Shown here piece after piece: positions 35,494-45,629 of a DNA stretch of 64,000 bases. Made by a program: the position numbers and the translations under genes. Numbering within the stretch: position 1 is the stretch's first letter; each line of letters starts with the position of its first letter. The notes under the pieces are model-generated. The model did not search any database. It had not been told where the DNA came from and was given only the letters and a program-made list of their open reading frames with translations. This stretch comes from Paraburkholderia sp. IMGN_8 (GTDB lineage Bacteria > Pseudomonadota > Gammaproteobacteria > Burkholderiales > Burkholderiaceae): contig NZ_CP150900.1 of the NCBI RefSeq assembly GCF_038050405.1, forward strand, positions 4,402,001-4,466,000, read 5' to 3'.

Positions 35494-36030
35494 ATGGAGC
35501 AATTTCACGGCACGACGATCGTCTCCGTGCGCCGCGGCGACAAGGTCGCGCTCGGCGGCGACGGCCAGGTGACACTGGGCAACATCGTCATGAAGGGTGG
35601 CGCGAAGAAAGTCCGGCGCATCTATAACGGCAAAGTGCTGGTCGGCTTCGCAGGCGGCACGGCCGACGCCTTCTCGCTGCTCGACCGCTTCGAAGCGAAG
35701 CTGGAAAAACATCAGGGCAATCTGACGCGCGCGGCCGTCGAACTCGCGAAAGACTGGCGCACCGACCGCATGCTACGCCGCCTCGAAGCAATGCTGATCG
35801 CCGCCGACGCGACCACTACCCTCGTCATCACCGGTAACGGCGACGTACTGGACCCGGAAGGCGGTATCTGCGCAATCGGTTCGGGCGGCGCCTACGCGCA
35901 AGCCGCTGCGAAAGCGCTCGCCGACAACACTGAGATGTCGCCGCGCGAAATCGTGGAGAAGTCGCTGGAGATTGCCGGCGACATGTGCATCTATACGAAC
36001 CATAACCGCGTCATCGAGACGATCGAGTAA
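35494..36030 (+). CDS. hslV: ATP-dependent protease subunit HslV (peptidase)
   Basis: A 178-residue proteasome-like peptidase that forms two hexameric rings capped by HslU. The N-terminal-nucleophile threonine is T7 in [20 protein letters not shown]. Six residues must be removed to expose it, whereas E. coli HslV needs only loss of Met. [18 protein letters not shown] and [12 protein letters not shown] are the remaining conserved segments. The ATG at 35494 has AAGAGGAA upstream and no alternative start lies nearer the threonine. hslU follows after nine bases. Confidence 0.97.
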   Translation: MEQFHGTTIVSVRRGDKVALGGDGQVTLGNIVMKGGAKKVRRIYNGKVLVGFAGGTADAFSLLDRFEAKLEKHQGNLTRAAVELAKDWRTDRMLRRLEAMLIAADATTTLVITGNGDVLDPEGGICAIGSGGAYAQAAAKALADNTEMSPREIVEKSLEIAGDMCIYTNHNRVIETIE

Positions 36031-36039
36031 GGACCCACG

Positions 36040-37386
36040 ATGAGCACCATGACCCCTGCCGAGATCGTCTCGGAACTCGACAAGCACATCATCGGCCAAG
36101 GCCGCGCTAAGAAAGCAGTGGCGGTGGCATTGCGCAACCGCTGGCGCCGTCAGCAGGTCGAGGAACCGCTGCGCCAGGAAATCACGCCGAAGAACATTCT
36201 GATGATCGGACCGACCGGCGTCGGCAAAACCGAAATCGCGCGGCGCCTGGCGAAACTGGCCGACGCGCCGTTCATCAAGATCGAAGCCACCAAGTTCACA
36301 GAAGTCGGCTATGTAGGTCGCGACGTCGACAGCATCGTGCGCGATCTGATGGAGATTTCGATCAAGCAGACGCGCGAAACGGAAATGCGCAAAGTGCGGA
36401 CCAAAGCCGAAGATCAAGCCGAAGACCGCATCCTCGACATCCTGCTGCCCACCGCGCGCCCGGTCGGTTTCGGCGCGAGTTCGAGCGCCGCGGACACCGT
36501 GGATGAAAGCAGCCCGACGCGTCAGACCTTCCGCAAGCGTCTGCGCGAAGGCCTGCTCGACGACAAGGAAATCGAACTCGACGTCGAGCAGCCGCAAGTC
36601 GGCATGGACATCATGGGGCCGCCGGGCATGGAAGACATGACCGAGCAGATCCGCTCGATGTTCGCCAACATCGGCGGCGGCAAGAAAACGCGCCGCAAGA
36701 TGAAGGTGAAGGAAGCGCTGAAAGTCCTCACCGACGAAGAAGCCGGCAAGATGCTCAACGACGAAGATGTGAAAACCAAGGCGGTGCAGAACGTCGAGCA
36801 GAACGGCATCGTGTTTCTGGATGAGATCGACAAGATCGCGTCGCGTAACGAAGTGGGCGGCGGCGAGGTGTCGCGCCAGGGCGTGCAGCGCGATCTGTTG
36901 CCGCTCGTCGAAGGCACCACGATCAGCACCAAGTACGGCATGGTGAAGACCGATCACATCCTGTTCATCGCGAGCGGCGCGTTTCATCTGGCGAAGCCGA
37001 GCGATCTGATTCCGGAACTGCAAGGTCGTTTCCCGATTCGGGTCGAACTGGATTCGCTGTCGGTCGGCGATTTCGAGTCGATCCTGGTTGCGACCGACGC
37101 GAGCCTCGTCAAGCAATACCAGGCGCTGCTCGAAACCGAAGACGTGCACCTCGAATTCGGCGACGACAGCATTCGCCGTCTCGCCGAGATCGCTTTCGCT
37201 GTGAACGAGAAAACCGAGAATATCGGCGCGCGCCGCCTGTACACGGTGATCGAAAAGCTGCTCGAAGAAGTCTCGTTCTCGGCCGGCAATCATTCGGGCA
37301 CGACGGTGAAAATCGATGCGTCATATGTCGACCGCGCGCTGAATGAAGTGGCCGAAGACGAAGACCTCTCGCGCTACGTGCTGTGA
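36040..37386 (+). CDS. hslU: ATP-dependent protease ATPase subunit HslU
   Basis: A 448-residue AAA+ unfoldase that feeds substrates to HslV. Walker A is GPTGVGKTE (57-65), the [14 protein letters not shown] pore-loop segment follows, then an I-domain insert of about 130 residues. Walker B is [10 protein letters not shown], sensor 1 lies in LFIASGAFH, and [12 protein letters not shown] carries the arginine finger. The C-terminal LSRYVL tail docks between HslV subunits. Length is typical. It is co-transcribed with hslV and ended by a strong terminator. Confidence 0.97.
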   Translation: MSTMTPAEIVSELDKHIIGQGRAKKAVAVALRNRWRRQQVEEPLRQEITPKNILMIGPTGVGKTEIARRLAKLADAPFIKIEATKFTEVGYVGRDVDSIVRDLMEISIKQTRETEMRKVRTKAEDQAEDRILDILLPTARPVGFGASSSAADTVDESSPTRQTFRKRLREGLLDDKEIELDVEQPQVGMDIMGPPGMEDMTEQIRSMFANIGGGKKTRRKMKVKEALKVLTDEEAGKMLNDEDVKTKAVQNVEQNGIVFLDEIDKIASRNEVGGGEVSRQGVQRDLLPLVEGTTISTKYGMVKTDHILFIASGAFHLAKPSDLIPELQGRFPIRVELDSLSVGDFESILVATDASLVKQYQALLETEDVHLEFGDDSIRRLAEIAFAVNEKTENIGARRLYTVIEKLLEEVSFSAGNHSGTTVKIDASYVDRALNEVAEDEDLSRYVL

Positions 37387-37460
37387 AGTCGCATCTGCCG
37401 CCGTGCATGCCACATTACAGCCGTACGCCTCGCCGGATCCACATCATGTGTGAAGCGTAA

Positions 37461-37495
37461 AAAACGGGCTGCCTTGTAAAAGGCAGCCCGTTTTG
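37461..37495. terminator. Bidirectional terminator after hslU
   Basis: AAAACGGGCTGCCTT and AAGGCAGCCCGTTTT form a perfect 15-bp stem with a GTAA loop. It serves hslU (+) and the RegA-like gene (-). Confidence 0.95.
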
Positions 37496-37526
37496 CTTTC
37501 TGGCCTGCGAACGAAAGACCCAGCGC

Positions 37527-38069
37527 TTACTGCTTGACCGGCCGCTTGGCCAACTTGCGCTGCAGCGTTCGACGATGCATGTTCAACGCGCGCGCGGTGG
37601 CCGAAATATTACCGCCATGCTCAGCGAGCACGCGTTGAATATGCTCCCATTCGAGACGCGCGACCGACAACGGCGTGGGATGCTCGATCGCCTCTTCGGC
37701 TTGCAACGCGCTCGCTTCGCTTTGCAGCGCCGACAAAATCGTTTCGACGTTCGCCGGCTTCGCCAGATAGTTATCGGCGCCGTCTTTCACCGCTTGCACC
37801 GCGGTCGCAATGCTCGCGTACCCGGTCAGCACCAGCATCCGCGCGTCCGGCTGCAAGTCGCGCAGCGGCGCGACGAGCGTGAGGCCCGAGTCGTTGCCGA
37901 GATGCAGGTCCACCGTGATCTGGCTGAACTTCTGCTGGTTCGCGAGCTTGATCGCCTCGTCCGCGTTGTGCGCTTCGGCCACCGTGTAGCCGCGCCGCGT
38001 CAGACCGCGGGCGAGGATGCCGGAGAACACCTCATCGTCGTCGATCACCAGAAAATTCATATCGCTCAT
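37527..38069 (-). CDS. regA: Redox response regulator, RegA/ActR/PrrA family
   Basis: A 180-residue regulator with a receiver domain (acidic pair D10-D11, phosphorylated D54 in ITVDLHLGND) and a short Fis-type helix-turn-helix at the end (ISATARALNMHRRTLQRKL). This compact layout and a C-terminus of this type define RegA/ActR proteins, which control aerobic/anaerobic energy metabolism, carbon and nitrogen fixation, and cytochrome genes. The gene overlaps the sensor kinase gene by four bases (ATGA), so the two are translationally coupled. Confidence 0.9.
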   Translation of the reverse strand: MSDMNFLVIDDDEVFSGILARGLTRRGYTVAEAHNADEAIKLANQQKFSQITVDLHLGNDSGLTLVAPLRDLQPDARMLVLTGYASIATAVQAVKDGADNYLAKPANVETILSALQSEASALQAEEAIEHPTPLSVARLEWEHIQRVLAEHGGNISATARALNMHRRTLQRKLAKRPVKQ

Positions 38070-39376
38070 GCCTGTTTCTCCGTGTTGGATGGCGCGGCGC
38101 CGCGACGGCCCGTGCCGGATAATTTGCGCGCCGCGAGCGGTAGCCGCAGCACTGCGCGCGTGCCACGTGGCTTGTTCTCACTCACGTCGGTCAATTCGAT
38201 CGAACCGCCCAGGCGCGCCGCCGCTGAAAACGCCAGATAAAGACCCACGCCGTGCCCGCCCTGCGTACTGTCGACCGGCATCGCGCCGAGTGAACCGCGC
38301 AACGCCGGCGGAATACCTGGGCCCGCGTCGCATACTTCGAATTCGATCTGGTCGCCTTGCTTCGCGAGCGTACATGCCAGCGTCACATGATCGCGGCTCG
38401 CACGCGCCGCGTTGTCCAGCAAAATCGTGAGAATTTGACTGACGGCAACCGTGTCGTCAAGACTGACCTCCGCGGGCGGCACGCCGAGCCGCTCGAATTT
38501 CACATGCGGATGGCGCAAGCGCCATTGCTCTCCGAACGACTCGAGCCACTCGGCGACCGGTTGCCGGTTGCTCGACGTCGATGCGCGGCTGCGCAGCCGG
38601 GCAAGTGCCGAGGTGCACAACGTCATTTGCTGTTCGAGCAGTTCGAGATCGGCGGTATAGGGCGCGAGGCCCCGATCCGTGCGCGCGGCGTCGCGCAATT
38701 CTTCGGACAGCATTGCAATAGTAGACAGCGGCGTGCCGATTTCGTGCGCGACGGTGGCGGCCTGCACGCCGAGTGCGACGGCGCGCTCGTCTTGCAGCAA
38801 GCGCTGCTGGGCCTCGCCAAGCGCTGCGTCACGTAGCCGCAGAGCCCGCGACATACGCGCCACGAACCACGCAATCAAGCCAACGCTGACCATGAAGTTC
38901 ACCCACATGCCTGCGCGATAGTAATCGAACAGGTTGGCGGGGTTATCGAGATTAAGCGGCACCGAATCGAAACCAAGCACGGCGTAGCAGGCCACCGCGA
39001 AGGCGGCGAGCCACGCCATCAGACGCCACGGCAACACGGCCGCGGCAATCGCGAGAGACGGCAAATACAGCGAGACAAAGGGATTGGTCGTGCCGCCGGA
39101 CAGAAACAGCAGCGCCGACAACGCACCCAGATCGACCCAGATCTGGCCGAACAATTCGAGATTTGACTCGGGCCGCTGCTGCGAGACTCGCCACCATGTG
39201 AGGCCGTTGAAGATCACTTCGAGCGAGATCACGAGCAACATCGCGGGCAACGGCAGGTGCACGCCGATGAAGGTCTGCACGAACGCGATCGTCATCAGTT
39301 GGCCGATGATGGCGAGGCTGCGCAGCCAGAACAGATGACCGAGATTGACCCGGCCGGTGTTGGTAATACGATGCAT
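38066..39376 (-). CDS. regB: Redox-sensing histidine kinase, RegB/ActS/PrrB family
   Basis: A 436-residue membrane kinase with six N-terminal hydrophobic helices (to about residue 172). The ubiquinone-binding GGTTNPF motif (94-100) is present. The dimerization domain has the H-box VAHEIGTPLSTIAML with phospho-H211, and a cysteine at C254 (QQMTLCTSALARL) at the place of the redox-active RegB cysteine. The ATPase domain shows DNAARAS (N-box), CDAGPGIPP (G1) and GGHGVGLYLAF (G2). It senses the quinone pool and redox state and phosphorylates the RegA-like partner. Both key sensory features being intact supports real redox sensing. Confidence 0.92.
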   Translation of the reverse strand: MHRITNTGRVNLGHLFWLRSLAIIGQLMTIAFVQTFIGVHLPLPAMLLVISLEVIFNGLTWWRVSQQRPESNLELFGQIWVDLGALSALLFLSGGTTNPFVSLYLPSLAIAAAVLPWRLMAWLAAFAVACYAVLGFDSVPLNLDNPANLFDYYRAGMWVNFMVSVGLIAWFVARMSRALRLRDAALGEAQQRLLQDERAVALGVQAATVAHEIGTPLSTIAMLSEELRDAARTDRGLAPYTADLELLEQQMTLCTSALARLRSRASTSSNRQPVAEWLESFGEQWRLRHPHVKFERLGVPPAEVSLDDTVAVSQILTILLDNAARASRDHVTLACTLAKQGDQIEFEVCDAGPGIPPALRGSLGAMPVDSTQGGHGVGLYLAFSAAARLGGSIELTDVSENKPRGTRAVLRLPLAARKLSGTGRRGAAPSNTEKQA

Positions 39377-39540
39377 GACGTCAGTTTACCTGTTCGGAAT
39401 TGTCGGACTAGTCTGACTGACCTCGCGACGTCGCGCCGGTAACATGGATTTTTTGCGATAGCGCCGCACGGGCCATCGCCCACCATCGGTTCTCCAGCCG
39501 TCCGGACATACTCGTACCGTCTCCGTCCTCAGATTCCGAG

Positions 39541-40479
39541 CAGCACGTCTCGTCAGCTTTCCTGAATTTTCTGCGGCATGCTGCCGCAGCTCAACAAAAC
39601 GGCACGGCACGAGTACAGGCCCGTTGGCTCGATGCCGCCGCGAAACTGCATCCACTCGACGACGACTCACTCGATTCGCTGACCACGGCTTCGCTTGCGC
39701 AACACCGTCACGGCGACGCCATCGCGCTCGCCGCCATTATTGCCCAACTCGACCCAAACCGCGCTGTTGCACACTTTCGCCTTGGCTACATGCTGCAATT
39801 GGCGAACCGGCATGGCGAAGCGATTGCACCGTATCGTCGCGCACTCGCGCTCGATCCGCGGCTGCCGCAGTTGCGCAGCAACCTCGCTGGCGCGCTGATG
39901 CTCACCGGCGGCGACCTGAGCGAACAGCTCGCGCTATTGAAAAACGCAGTGCAAGACGAACCTGGCGAAGGCGACGCCTGGACCAATCTCATGCAGGCAA
40001 GCCGCACAGGTTTGAATCTGTCGCGCGCGCTCGAGGCCGGCGCACGAGCCGTGCAATGCGCGCCGCATAGCCCGCTGGCGCATAACAACTATGCGCTGGC
40101 ACTGCGTGAAGCGCAACGCTGGGACGACGCGGAGCAAGCCGAAAGGACCGCCTGTGCACTTGCGCCCAACGACGCGACCGTGCGCTCCAATCTCAGCATG
40201 TTGCTGCTGATGCGCGGTAATTACGCGCACGGCTGGCCGGCCCAAGAAGCGCGCTGGAACGGTTCTTTAGAACTGGGCGGCAACCGCCCACAGATGCCGG
40301 CTCCGACCTGGCAAGGCGAGTTGCTCGCCGGCAAAACGCTGTTGATGTGGGGCGAGCAGGGCATGGGCGACGTGCTGCAGTTCAGCCGCTATATTCCGTT
40401 GCTGGCCGAGCGCGTTCATCGCGAAGGCGACCGCCTGATCTGGAATTCGTTTCCGCAGATGGGCTCGCTGGCGGCGTAG
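39541..40479 (+). pseudogene. Truncated TPR protein gene, start and C-terminal domain missing
   Basis: The frame is open from 39421 to 40479 and reads as a clear TPR protein from about 39544 on (AFLNFLRHAAAAQQNG, ASLAQHRHGDAIALAAII, VAHFRLGYMLQLANRHGEA, ALALDPRLPQLRSNLAGAL). The first ATG, GTG or TTG in frame is at 39790, inside a TPR unit, so at least 80 coding codons lie before any usual start. The 3' end reads LLMWGEQGMGDVLQFSRYIP, the opening of the glycosyltransferase-like domain that normally follows the TPRs, and stops soon after (QMGSLAA). Both ends thus look lost. A CTG start at 39562 cannot be excluded. A shortened protein from 39790 (229 residues) may be annotated. Confidence 0.65.
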
Positions 40480-40513
40480 CTCGCCACAGCGTCGCCACAG
40501 CGCGCCGGTTTCA

Positions 40514-40735
40514 AGCGGGACCGGCGCCAGGCCCGGCTTGCGCGGCTCTTGCGATCTCCTCGGCGAGACATTCGGGGCACAGGCAGCGGCCGCTCGGATC
40601 CAGCCTGTCGGCCGGCAATGCGGGCATGGCGCGGCACCAGCAGTCGAACGGCTCCCTATGCATGGCGCAGTCGAACGCGTTGCCGCAACGCGGACAACGC
40701 GCGCTGCTTTGGGAGCGGGAAGCAGACGGTTTCAT
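40514..40735 (-). CDS. Cysteine-rich CWC family protein, 73 aa
   Basis: A small protein with the pattern CPRCGNAFDCAMHREPFDCWC, then CLCPECLAEEI. The seven to eight cysteines arranged as CxxC...C...CWC...CxCPEC define the cysteine-rich CWC family, which probably binds zinc. The ATG about 17 codons into the open frame is preferred, because upstream codons lack homology and a ribosome binding site. The function is unknown. It lies tail to tail with the broken TPR gene and head to head with argB. Confidence 0.75.
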
Positions 40736-40875
40736 GACAGGCCGGATGGTCTTGCTGAAGCATCGGTCAGGAAATGATGCCACGAGTGGCGCGGCTCCGT
40801 TAGTCGGCCGTTCGGTCTATTCACGGCCTGCCGTGACTGGCCGTACGCTTGTTCGCCCGCCGGCCGCCTGTTTGA

Positions 40876-41904
<1,029 letters not shown>

Positions 41905-42131
41905 TCCGCGCCTCGAGCACGGCATGCACGGCGCGCCCAACATGCGCGCCATGCATGCCCGTTGTACTGCTCGCTTCTCAGCCTGGTCCGCAGCCCGGTT
42001 CGCAGCTCGCCTCACACCGCGCCGCCCAATCGCGCGAAAATAAACTCCCCTTTCCTCCCCCCGCTCGCATCGCGAGCCGCCCGCGTTCGTTGCACGGCGC
42101 GGCAGCACGCCGCTAGCCGGCTTTACTCATC

Positions 42132-42923
42132 ATGCGCACCCCCACTTCCCGGCGCCGTCGTCCGCACATCGCGGGTGGCAGTCCGGTCTGGCTGTTCGAT
42201 CTCGACAACACGCTGCACCACGCTTCGCACGCGATCTTTCCGGCGATCAATCAGGCGATGACGCAGTACATCATCGACGCGCTGCAGGTCGAAATCGACG
42301 AAGCCAACCGCCTGCGCGCCGGTTACACGCAGCGCTACGGCGCGACCCTGCTCGGGCTCACGCGGCATCATCCGCTCGATCCGCACGATTTCCTGAAGGT
42401 CGTGCACACGTTTGCCGATCTGGGTTCGATGATCCGCCACGAACGCGGTATCGCGCGCCTCGTCGCGGCGCTGCCGGGCCGCAAGATCGTGCTGACCAAC
42501 GCCCCGGAAGCCTATGCGCGCGCCGTGCTGGCTGAACTCGGCATCGAGCGGCTGTTCGAACAGGTCATCGCGATCGAGCATATGCGCGACCGTCGCGGCT
42601 GGCGCGCCAAACCCGACCACGCGATGCTGCGCAAAGCGATGCGCGACGCGCACGTGTCGATGAGCGATGTGATCCTCGTCGAAGACACGCGCTCGCATCT
42701 GAAGAACTACCGGCGACTCGGCATCCGCACCGTGTGGATCACCGGTCATCTGCCGCGCAAACCGCATGCGGACGGCGTGCCGACGCGTCTGCCGGGCACC
42801 GGCCGGCCGCACTATGTCGACCGGTGCATTCGTTCGTTAAAATCGTTACGACTGGGCACCCGCTCGGTGCGACTGAAGGGACGACAGACATGCAGCCGAT
42901 CGACAAGCCTGACGAAGCCGTAG
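42132..42923 (+). CDS. HAD-family phosphatase, pyrimidine 5'-nucleotidase type
   Basis: A 263-residue HAD hydrolase. The nucleophile motif is LFDLDNTLH (D23, D25), motif II is VLTNAP, the lysine is in WRAKPDH, and motif IV is VILVEDT. The pattern and the small helical cap match the Sdt1/YjjG-like pyrimidine 5'-nucleotidases. The last ~50 residues after DGVPTRLPG are basic and low in structure. Its final 34 bases overlap the start of slmA, so the tail may exist mainly because of that overlap. A role in nucleotide salvage or house-cleaning is likely. Confidence 0.85.
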   Translation: MRTPTSRRRRPHIAGGSPVWLFDLDNTLHHASHAIFPAINQAMTQYIIDALQVEIDEANRLRAGYTQRYGATLLGLTRHHPLDPHDFLKVVHTFADLGSMIRHERGIARLVAALPGRKIVLTNAPEAYARAVLAELGIERLFEQVIAIEHMRDRRGWRAKPDHAMLRKAMRDAHVSMSDVILVEDTRSHLKNYRRLGIRTVWITGHLPRKPHADGVPTRLPGTGRPHYVDRCIRSLKSLRLGTRSVRLKGRQTCSRSTSLTKP

Positions 42924-43582
42924 CCGAACACGAGCCCGAACCCGCGGCGGGCCCACGTGCGACGCGCCTGAAGCCGGGCGAGCGCCGGGTGCACATCCTC
43001 CAGACGCTTGCCGCGATGCTGGAGGCGCCAAAGAACGAAAAGATCACCACCGCGGCGCTCGCTGCCCGCCTCGGCGTCTCGGAAGCCGCGCTGTACCGGC
43101 ATTTCGCCAGCAAGGCGCAAATGTTCGAAGGGCTGATCGAGTTCATCGAGCAAACCATCTTCGGCCTGATCAACCAGATCGCAGACAAGGAGAGCAACGG
43201 CGTACTGCAAGCGCGTTCGATCGCATTAATGCTGCTCAATTTCCCCGCGAAGAACCCCGGCATGACGCGCGTTTTGACCTGCGAGGCACTGGTCGGCGAG
43301 CATGAACGACTGACGGAACGCGTCAATCAGATGCTGGAACGGGTCGAGGCTTCGTTGAAGCAATGTCTGCGGCTCGCTCAAATGGATGCAAACGCAAGCG
43401 AAACCGCAAGCGCGGGCGGCACACACGCCGCCGTGCCGCTGCCCGCCGGCTACGATCCCGCGATCCGCGCGAGCCTGCTGCTCAGCTACATCATCGGCCG
43501 CTGGCACCGGTACGTGCGCAGCGGCTTTGCGCGGCCGCCCGCCGAACACGCCGACGCCCAGTTGCTGCTGATTCTTCAGTAG
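42890..43582 (+). CDS. slmA: Nucleoid occlusion factor SlmA (TetR family)
   Basis: A 230-residue TetR-type DNA-binding protein. The helix-turn-helix covers ITTAALAARLGVSEAALYRHFASKAQMFEGL, near-identical in layout to SlmA, followed by the dimerization core (FIEQTIFGLINQIADKE). SlmA binds specific chromosomal sites and blocks FtsZ ring assembly over the nucleoid. An Ala/Glu-rich extension of about 25 residues precedes the HTH, and a Gly/Ala loop around residue 175 is longer than in E. coli (198 aa). It starts inside the preceding HAD gene at 42890, GAAGGGACG being the upstream binding site. Confidence 0.92.
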   Translation: MQPIDKPDEAVAEHEPEPAAGPRATRLKPGERRVHILQTLAAMLEAPKNEKITTAALAARLGVSEAALYRHFASKAQMFEGLIEFIEQTIFGLINQIADKESNGVLQARSIALMLLNFPAKNPGMTRVLTCEALVGEHERLTERVNQMLERVEASLKQCLRLAQMDANASETASAGGTHAAVPLPAGYDPAIRASLLLSYIIGRWHRYVRSGFARPPAEHADAQLLLILQ

Positions 43583-43611
43583 TCCGCGGCCTCATGCGAG
43601 CGCCCACGACG

Positions 43612-43638
43612 TTGCCGCATGAGAATTTCCGCTATACT
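43612..43638 (+). promoter_or_regulatory. Promoter upstream of the metX leader
   Basis: TTGCCG (43612-43617) and TATACT (43633-43638) with a 15-base spacer lie between slmA and the riboswitch-like element. A start near 43645 would place the whole aptamer in the transcript. Confidence 0.45.
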
Positions 43639-43699
43639 TTGCGCCTGATTGCAGCACCCGAATGCACCCGGCGCGGCAATCCAGAACACCCTGAACATC

Positions 43700-43800
43700 T
43701 CACGCGCCGATTTGCTGACTCGATTGCGGGCGCGCGAACCACCGGGAACGTTTCCCGGGGTTCACTACAAATGCGGCTAAAGAGGTCGTCAGCCGCGCAC
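43700..43800 (+). ncRNA. SAM-II-type riboswitch upstream of metX, with inserted hairpin
   Basis: P1 is CGCGCC (43703-43708) with GGCGCG (43729-43734). The loop carries the conserved GATTT and ATTGC segments of SAM-II, and ATTTG (43710-43714) can pair with CAAAT (43768-43772) to form the pseudoknot. The 3' part, AAATGCGGCTAAAGAGG (43769-43785), matches the SAM-II signature AAAUG..GCUAAA.AGG. Between P1 and this part lies an extra hairpin (43736-43763: GAACC, CCGGGAA and complements), absent from the compact alpha-proteobacterial form. GCGGCT (43773-43778) can also pair with AGCCGC (43790-43795), a possible alternative fold. It should sense S-adenosylmethionine and control metX-metW. Confidence 0.75.
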
Positions 43801-43833
43801 ACCGTCTTTCCCCGTGCCTCGCCGACGCCATCT

Positions 43834-43867
43834 AGCCGCCCTGTTTTGTTAAATGGCGGAATGAATG
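43834..43867 (+). promoter_or_regulatory. Possible SD-masking hairpin before metX
   Basis: CCGCC (about 43836-43840) can pair with GGCGG (43855-43859), which is part of the ribosome binding site GGCGGA in front of the metX ATG at 43865. This would give translation control downstream of the aptamer. Confidence 0.45.
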
Positions 43868-45010
43868 GAATCGATCGGTATCGTCGCTCCCCAAAAAATG
43901 CATTTCACCGAGCCGCTGCGCTTGCAGAACGGCAGCTCGCTGGCCGGTTACGACCTGATGGTCGAAACCTACGGCACGCTCAATGCCGCGCGCAGCAATG
44001 CGGTGCTGGTGTGCCACGCGCTCAATGCCTCGCACCATGTCGCAGGCGTGTACGCTGACAATCCGAAGGACATCGGCTGGTGGGACAACATGGTCGGCCC
44101 TGGCAAGCCGCTCGACACCAACAGGTTCTTCGTGATCGGCGTGAACAACCTGGGCTCGTGCTTCGGCTCGACCGGCCCGATGAGCATCGATCCGGCCACC
44201 GGCAATCCGTACGGCGCGACGTTTCCCGTTGTGACGGTGGAAGACTGGGTCAACGCCCAGGCGCGCGTCGCCGATGAATTCGGCATCACGCGCTTTGCCG
44301 CGGTAATGGGCGGCAGCCTCGGCGGCATGCAGGCGCTGGCGTGGAGCATGATGTATCCGGAACGCGTCGGCCATTGCATCGTGGTCGCATCCACGCCGAA
44401 ACTGTCCGCGCAGAACATCGCCTTCAACGAGGTGGCGCGCTCGGCGATCCTGTCCGACCCGGACTTCCACGGCGGCAACTACTACGCGCACAACGTGAAG
44501 CCGAAGCGCGGCTTGCGCGTCGCGCGGATGATCGGCCACATCACCTATCTGTCCGACGACGACATGGCCGAGAAATTCGGCCGATCACTGCGCCGCGCGG
44601 AAGGCGCGGTGGATGCGTACAACTTCAACTTCGACGTCGAGTTCGAGGTGGAGTCGTATCTGCGCTACCAGGGCGACAAGTTCGCCGACTACTTCGACGC
44701 GAACACCTATCTGCTGATCACCCGCGCACTCGACTATTTCGATCCGGCCAAAGCCTTCGACGGCGATCTGACCGCCGCCGTCGCGCATACCACGGCGAAA
44801 TACCTGATCGCCAGCTTCTCGACCGACTGGCGTTTCGCGCCGGCCCGCTCGCGCGAACTGGTGAAGGCGCTGCTCGACCACAAACGCACGGTGACCTACG
44901 CGGAAATCGACGCGCCGCACGGCCATGACGCCTTCCTGCTCGACGACGCGCGCTATCACAACCTGATGCGCGCCTATTACGAACGTATTGCGAACGAGGT
45001 GAACGCATGA
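43865..45010 (+). CDS. metX: Homoserine O-acyltransferase
   Basis: A 381-residue alpha/beta hydrolase that acylates homoserine, the first step of methionine synthesis. The nucleophile S151 lies in [14 protein letters not shown]; the catalytic Asp is expected in the FSTDWRFAP region and His in [10 protein letters not shown]. Beta-proteobacterial MetX proteins may use succinyl- or acetyl-CoA; the sequence alone does not settle which. The ATG at 43865 gives [14 protein letters not shown]; another ATG four bases earlier is out of frame. It overlaps metW by four bases. The leader carries a SAM-II-type aptamer, so the operon should be off when S-adenosylmethionine is plentiful. Confidence 0.95.
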   Translation: MESIGIVAPQKMHFTEPLRLQNGSSLAGYDLMVETYGTLNAARSNAVLVCHALNASHHVAGVYADNPKDIGWWDNMVGPGKPLDTNRFFVIGVNNLGSCFGSTGPMSIDPATGNPYGATFPVVTVEDWVNAQARVADEFGITRFAAVMGGSLGGMQALAWSMMYPERVGHCIVVASTPKLSAQNIAFNEVARSAILSDPDFHGGNYYAHNVKPKRGLRVARMIGHITYLSDDDMAEKFGRSLRRAEGAVDAYNFNFDVEFEVESYLRYQGDKFADYFDANTYLLITRALDYFDPAKAFDGDLTAAVAHTTAKYLIASFSTDWRFAPARSRELVKALLDHKRTVTYAEIDAPHGHDAFLLDDARYHNLMRAYYERIANEVNA

Positions 45011-45615
45011 ACCAGCGAGCACTCGATTATCTGGCGCTGCGCCCGGATTTCCGCGCGATCGCCCGCTGGGTCGAACCGCGCGCAACCGTGCTCGACCTCG
45101 GCTGCGGCGACGGTTCGCTGCTGTCGCTGCTGACCGAAGAACTGGACGTACAGGGCTACGGCATCGAAATCAACGACGCCGGCGTGCTGGCGTCGACGCA
45201 AAACGGCGTCAACGTGATCCAGCAGAACCTGGAAGACGGACTGCGTCTGTTCGAAGACGGCAGCTTCGACTTCGCGATTCTGTCGCAAACGCTGCAAACC
45301 ATCCATCAGACCGCCGCGATCTTGCGCGAGACGGTGCGGGTCGGCAAGGAATGCATCGTCTCGTTTCCGAATTTCGGCTACTGGGCGCACCGGCTTTCGG
45401 TGCTGCAGGGCCGCATGCCGGTGTCGAAGTCGCTGCCTTTTCAATGGCACAACACGCCGAACGTGCGGGTGCTGACCATCAAGGATTTCGAGGCGCTCGC
45501 GCCCGAGGTGGGCATCGAAATTCTCGACCGAGTGGTGCTGCACGAAGGCCAGGTGGTGCGGTGGGGCGTGAACTGGCGTGGTAGTCTTGCGGTCTATCGC
45601 GTCAAGAAAAGCTAA
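45007..45615 (+). CDS. metW: Methionine biosynthesis protein MetW
   Basis: A 202-residue methyltransferase-fold protein. The SAM-binding motif I is [10 protein letters not shown] (28-37), followed by the conserved GIEIND and [11 protein letters not shown] segments. MetW is almost always encoded with metX in beta-, gamma- and some alpha-proteobacteria and is needed for full homoserine acyltransferase activity. Whether it has its own methyltransferase activity is not settled. It starts in the last codon of metX (ATGA), so translation is coupled. Confidence 0.95.
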   Translation: MNQRALDYLALRPDFRAIARWVEPRATVLDLGCGDGSLLSLLTEELDVQGYGIEINDAGVLASTQNGVNVIQQNLEDGLRLFEDGSFDFAILSQTLQTIHQTAAILRETVRVGKECIVSFPNFGYWAHRLSVLQGRMPVSKSLPFQWHNTPNVRVLTIKDFEALAPEVGIEILDRVVLHEGQVVRWGVNWRGSLAVYRVKKS

Positions 45616-45629
45616 CGCAAGTTATCCAC

